A DNA stretch of 42,277 nt from Oscillospiraceae bacterium. GTDB lineage: Bacteria; Bacillota; Clostridia; Oscillospirales; Ruminococcaceae. Under the pieces are notes generated by a model. That model was not told the origin of the DNA. It saw nothing but the letters and a program-made list of their open reading frames with translations, and did no database searches. Location: positions 1 through 42,277 of the forward strand of contig JAFLUJ010000002.1 in assembly GCA_022511485.1 (NCBI GenBank). The letters are read 5' to 3'. The position numbers and the translations under genes were made by a program. This document shows, in pieces, positions 38,599-42,277 of this stretch (positions within the stretch are counted from its first letter, which is position 1; every line of letters starts with the position of its first letter).

Positions 38599-41500
38599 TC
38601 AGCCTTGTGCATTGCCTTTCATAACGTCGATCACCTTCTGCATCAGCTCGATGGGCTTTTCACCCTTCATCTTTACCGCCACATATGCCTTGTCGCTGCC
38701 GTTTACCGTGACCCGTCCTTTGAACGCCGAGGTCAGAGCCTGTATCTGCTCCATGGTGGCAGTCTTAAGATAGAAAAGCATTATACCGTTTTTCTGAGTT
38801 ATCTCTGTGATGGTAAGCTCGCTTGCCATGTTCCGTATCAGGGCGACGTTTATAAGTCCCTGTATCGCTTTGGGAGGATCTCCGTAACGGTCGATAAGCT
38901 CGTCGATCAGATCCATGCTGTCTTCGTTGGTACGGAGGGCGGCTATTTTTCTGTATATATCCAGACGTCCGGCGAGACTTTCAATGTAGTCGTCCGGAAT
39001 GTGAGCGTCTATCTGGATGTCCACAAGACAGTCCTCCGGCTTGGGAGGGGGAAGCTCTCCCTTTTCCTCGGCAATAGCTTCGCTGAGGAGCTGTAAATAC
39101 ATATCGTATCCTACCGCTTCCATGTGACCGTGCTGCTTTCCTCCGAGGATAGAACCCGCACCACGGATCTCAAGGTCACGCATTGCAATGCGGAATCCGC
39201 TGCCGAACTGGGTGAACTCCCTTATGGCGTCAAGACGGCGGGCGGCTATTTCCGTGAGAGCCTTGCCACGTCGGAATGTAAAATAAGCGAAAGCTCTCCT
39301 GTTGGAACGCCCTACCCGTCCACGGAGCTGGTAAAGCTGGGAAAGTCCAAGCCTGTCGGAATCCTCAATAATAAGGGTGTTTACGTTGGGAACGTCCACT
39401 CCCGTTTCAATAAGAGTGGTGCAGACAAGGATGTCTATTTCATTTTCAATAAGCTGCCGCCATATCTCGGAAAGGTGTTCTTCTGTTATCTGTCCGTGAG
39501 CAACTCCGATACGGGCGTCGGGAAGCTGCTCGGCAAGCTTTGCAGCGCACCGGTCTATGCTGTCTATCCGGTTGTGGATATAGTATACCTGACCTCCCCG
39601 GCGAAGCTCCTTGGTTATCGCCTGAACTACGACCCCGTCATTATGCTCCATAACATAGGTCTGGACAGGATGTCTGTCAACGGGAGGTTCTTCAATGACG
39701 CTCATGTCCCGGATACCGCTCATCGCCATGTTTAGAGTTCTTGGGATAGGCGTTGCGGAAAGGGTCAGCACGTCCACTCCTGCAAAGGCTTCCTTGAAAC
39801 GTTCCTTGTGGGCAACTCCGAAACGCTGCTCCTCGTCAATGATGGCAAGACCCAGACTTTTGAAAGCTACGTCCTTTTGTACAAGACGGTGAGTTCCGAT
39901 TATCATGTCGATGTTTCCCCGTTTAAGCTCCTTTAAAATTTCCTCCTGCTCCTTTTTTGAGCGGAAACGGGAGAGCAGCTCTATTTTCATCGGGAAGTGT
40001 TCAAACCGTTTGAGTGCCGTCTGGTAATGCTGCCACGCAAGAACGGTGGTGGGTGCTAAGATAGCACACTGCTTGCCGTCCTCCATGCATTTGAAAGCCG
40101 CCCGGAAGGCAACCTCTGTTTTTCCGAAGCCAACGTCGCCGCAGAGAAGTCTGTCCATTGGGATAGGCTTCTGCATATCCTCCTTGATCTCCTGAGTGGA
40201 ACGGAGCTGATCGTCGGTCTCAGTGTAGGGAAAACGGGTCTCGAAATCGTGCTGCCAGTCATCGTCCTCAGAAAAAGCAAAGCCGGGGGTCTGACTGCGC
40301 TTGGCGTAAAGCTTGGTAAGCTCGTCAGCCATGTCCCTGACCGCCTTTTTGACGCGAGCTCTTGTTTTCTGCCACTCCATTGAGGACAGCTTGTTGAGCT
40401 TCACTGACCCGTTGTCCCTTGGACCTATATATTTAGACACCATATCAAGCTGATTTACCGGGACATATAAAACGTCCGTGCCGGCGTACTGGATGGTGAT
40501 GTAGTCCTTTGTGATACCTTCCATTTCAAGCTTGCGTATGCCCACAAATTTACCGATACCGTGCATTGCGTGGACGACAAGGTCTCCGGCGGTGATGTCG
40601 GACAGGGACTTTATTTCCTCGCCTTTTTTGGCTTTCCGGAGTTTTTTCTTTGACACGGTTGCTCTTGCCTGAGTGATGAGAGCGGTCTTCGTGTCGGGAT
40701 AATCATATCCCGCCCCGGTGCAGCCGGTCATAAGCAGGATCGACCCGGGAGAGAAGACAGAATCCTCCCTTGCTATGCCGCAGGGGATGCCCTCGTCCTG
40801 CAGGTCTTTTGCAATTATAGGGAGGGTCTTTTCCGAGCCTGCCATGACAGCTACCGAATAGTTTCGCTCCCGGAAGCTTTGCAGGTCTTCTATAAGCTGA
40901 CGGATCTCCCCACCCCAGGGAGCGGTCTGGTTAGCGGTCACGGAAATAAGCTTCTTGAAACGGAGGTCAGTGCCCCGCAGGAACGTGTCAAAATGAAGCA
41001 GGGGAAAATGTCCTGCCAGAGAGTACACCTGTGCAAAGTCCAGCATATAACCTTCAAGACCTTTGCAGAGCTCTCCCGATTCAAGAAGTATCTTTACGTC
41101 CTCCATGTGGTGGGAAAGGACGTTTCTGGACTTTTCAAGAGCGTTCTGATACTCGCTGAAAATTACCGGACTGTTTTCGGGAAGATGGTCAAATATAGTT
41201 TCGGGACGCTCGTATGCAACAGGGAGATACTTGTCGATGTTTCCCAATTCAAGCCCAGTGTTTACCCGGTCGATGTCACGTGCAAGAGCGTTTTTAACGG
41301 CTTCTGCACGCTTTCCCCTCGCCGTCCCACGAAGCTTCTCAAGAGCGGATCTCAGGGCGTCTGTACTTTCAAAAAGGGTTTCCATAGCAGGAGCTATCCG
41401 GATATTTTCGATTGGGTCGGTGCGCCGCTGGGATTCAGGGTCAAAACAGGACATGGTGTCTATGTCGTCTCCCCAGAGCTCAATACGGATGGGGAAAGCC

Positions 41501-42060
41501 TCCTGAACGGGGAAAATGTCTATAATAGAGCCTCTCACCGAAAATTGGGAAGCACCGTCTACAGTGTCGCAGCGGGAGTATCCGGCAGCGATAAGACGTT
41601 TCATAAGGTCTTCGATGTTTATTTCCATTCCCCTGGAAATATTTATCGTCCTTGAAAGGAGCACATCTTTTGGCAGAGTTACCTGCATGACGGCTTCCGC
41701 GGAAGCGCAGACTATGATGTTTTCTCCCGCGGCTAACTTTGAAAGCACGCCCAGCCGGGAGTGTTCGTATTCCCGGGAGACAACCTCCACCGCAGTAAAG
41801 GTGAAATCCTTTGCGGGATAAACGTAAGAAACTGTCTGAGCCGCCAGAGCGTTGATGTCGTCGGAAAGTCGCTTTGCCGCGGCTTCGTCGTCGGTGATGA
41901 TAAGCATGGGGGAGTCCGAGTGCAAACCAAGAGCGAAATGGGCTTTGTGTATAGCCGAAATGCCCGACACCGAGACAGGGGTCAGGCTGTTTTTCAGCGC
42001 GTCCGTCAAATCACGGAAGGGCACAAGGTTTTCTATAGCGTTTCTGAAAATATTTTGCAT
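38599..42060 (-). CDS. mfd: Transcription-repair coupling factor
   Basis: DNA translocase that displaces RNA polymerase stalled at lesions and recruits UvrA. 1,153 residues, the full family length. The UvrB-like N-terminus has GSIIDIFPVQEAFPIRIELWGDDID. The RNA-polymerase-interaction domain contains VHAMHGIGKFVGIRKLEMEG. The RecG-like helicase motor shows Walker A GDVGFGKTEVAF (about residue 640), DEEQRFGV (about 740) and a TRG region ending ILGGKQHGHMEAVGYDMY. AGG lies about eight bases before the ATG. A GC-rich repeat array is upstream. Confidence 0.98.
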   Translation of the reverse strand: MQNIFRNAIENLVPFRDLTDALKNSLTPVSVSGISAIHKAHFALGLHSDSPMLIITDDEAAAKRLSDDINALAAQTVSYVYPAKDFTFTAVEVVSREYEHSRLGVLSKLAAGENIIVCASAEAVMQVTLPKDVLLSRTINISRGMEINIEDLMKRLIAAGYSRCDTVDGASQFSVRGSIIDIFPVQEAFPIRIELWGDDIDTMSCFDPESQRRTDPIENIRIAPAMETLFESTDALRSALEKLRGTARGKRAEAVKNALARDIDRVNTGLELGNIDKYLPVAYERPETIFDHLPENSPVIFSEYQNALEKSRNVLSHHMEDVKILLESGELCKGLEGYMLDFAQVYSLAGHFPLLHFDTFLRGTDLRFKKLISVTANQTAPWGGEIRQLIEDLQSFRERNYSVAVMAGSEKTLPIIAKDLQDEGIPCGIAREDSVFSPGSILLMTGCTGAGYDYPDTKTALITQARATVSKKKLRKAKKGEEIKSLSDITAGDLVVHAMHGIGKFVGIRKLEMEGITKDYITIQYAGTDVLYVPVNQLDMVSKYIGPRDNGSVKLNKLSSMEWQKTRARVKKAVRDMADELTKLYAKRSQTPGFAFSEDDDWQHDFETRFPYTETDDQLRSTQEIKEDMQKPIPMDRLLCGDVGFGKTEVAFRAAFKCMEDGKQCAILAPTTVLAWQHYQTALKRFEHFPMKIELLSRFRSKKEQEEILKELKRGNIDMIIGTHRLVQKDVAFKSLGLAIIDEEQRFGVAHKERFKEAFAGVDVLTLSATPIPRTLNMAMSGIRDMSVIEEPPVDRHPVQTYVMEHNDGVVVQAITKELRRGGQVYYIHNRIDSIDRCAAKLAEQLPDARIGVAHGQITEEHLSEIWRQLIENEIDILVCTTLIETGVDVPNVNTLIIEDSDRLGLSQLYQLRGRVGRSNRRAFAYFTFRRGKALTEIAARRLDAIREFTQFGSGFRIAMRDLEIRGAGSILGGKQHGHMEAVGYDMYLQLLSEAIAEEKGELPPPKPEDCLVDIQIDAHIPDDYIESLAGRLDIYRKIAALRTNEDSMDLIDELIDRYGDPPKAIQGLINVALIRNMASELTITEITQKNGIMLFYLKTATMEQIQALTSAFKGRVTVNGSDKAYVAVKMKGEKPIELMQKVIDVMKGNAQG

Positions 42061-42089
42061 ATCAGTAACCTAATTTCTGTATTTTTGCC

Positions 42090-42176
42090 GCCCCCTTGAG
42101 GGGGCTTTGCAAACTAAATTATTCGTATTTATTAAGGGTGGGGGTGGAAAAGCCCGCGGGGGCTTCCCCGCTTGGC
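42090..42176 (+). repeat. Family B repeat, forward copy upstream of mfd
   Basis: Hairpin GCCCCC-TTGA-GGGGGC (42090-42105), an AT-rich linker with AAACTAAATTATT, GGGTGGGGGT, then AAGCCC-GCGG-GGGCTT (hairpin 2) and CCCCGC. The clearest full copy of the family. Confidence 0.8.
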
Positions 42177-42202
42177 ATAATAAACACCTCAATAATGGGT
42201 TT

Positions 42203-42272
42203 CCAAAGGGGGCGCTTGCCCCCTTTGGCGGGGTCGAGGGGCAGAGCCCTCGCCGCCGTCCGCAGACGGCGG
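42203..42272. repeat. Three consecutive GC-rich hairpins at the window end
   Basis: Hairpin 1 has perfect 11-base arms CCAAAGGGGGC / GCCCCCTTTGG with loop GCTT (42203-42228). Hairpin 2 is GAGGG-GCAGAG-CCCTC (42236-42251). Hairpin 3 is CCGCCGTC-CGCA-GACGGCGG (42253-42272). The composition is far GC-richer than the surroundings. Confidence 0.8.
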
Positions 42273-42277
42273 AACTC

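Overview
The window looks like a replication-origin region of a Gram-positive anaerobe of the class Clostridia, most like the Ruminococcus group. This is an inference: the core genes (dnaA, dnaN, recF, remB-like, gyrB, gyrA) lie in the order typical of Firmicutes, a pyruvate:ferredoxin oxidoreductase and an oxygen-sensitive class I fumarase indicate anaerobic metabolism, and Shine-Dalgarno sites are strong AAAGGAGG types. Base composition is moderate, with AT-rich intergenic DNA broken up by GC-rich palindromes.

Layout. 1-2.2 kb: 3' part of nifJ. 2.4-3.0 kb: an AT-rich flavodoxin-domain gene with its own promoter. 3.4-6.7 kb: a three-gene cassette of unknown function (two-helix membrane coiled-coil protein; membrane-anchored solute-binding-like plus VWA fusion; soluble helical protein). 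6.7-9.2 kb, minus strand: a heptad-repeat protein, a RelE/RHH-type toxin-antitoxin operon with three evenly spaced palindromic operators, fumarase alpha, and a small membrane protein. 9.4-20.6 kb, plus strand: dnaA, oriC with a TTTTCCACA box cluster, dnaN, S4 protein, recF, remB-like, gyrB, an Rpn-family nuclease gene, a YcxB-like membrane protein, and gyrA with a parS-like site in its leader. 20.7-27.8 kb, minus strand: pseudouridine synthase, a 58-aa membrane protein plus amidohydrolase, macro-domain protein, epimerase, O-antigen-ligase-like protein, and RNase Y. 28.6-29.1 kb: a toxin-50-like gene with a small partner. 29.2-31.6 kb: T-box leader and thrS. 31.7-34.4 kb: a BlaI/BlaR1-type sensor operon with visible operators. 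34.4-36.7 kb, minus strand: radical SAM gene and the rpsF-ssb-rpsR operon. 36.8-38.5 kb: a VbhA-like antitoxin with what appears to be a Fic-toxin remnant, a small orphan gene, and a DUF3990-type gene pair. 38.6-42.06 kb, minus strand: mfd. The window ends in GC-rich palindromic repeats.

The replication genes form the backbone. The accessory material consists of at least four toxin-antitoxin-like modules and several families of dispersed inverted repeats sitting in nearly every large intergenic gap. The most striking repeats are three copies (about 8.7, 14.3 and 21.5 kb) of a long element whose stems differ in sequence but keep base pairing, with a conserved loop motif AATGAAC, all in the same orientation. 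A second family with a GCCCGCGGGGGCTTCC core occurs at 3' ends of genes and around oriC. No rRNA gene, tRNA gene, CRISPR array or complete insertion sequence was seen.
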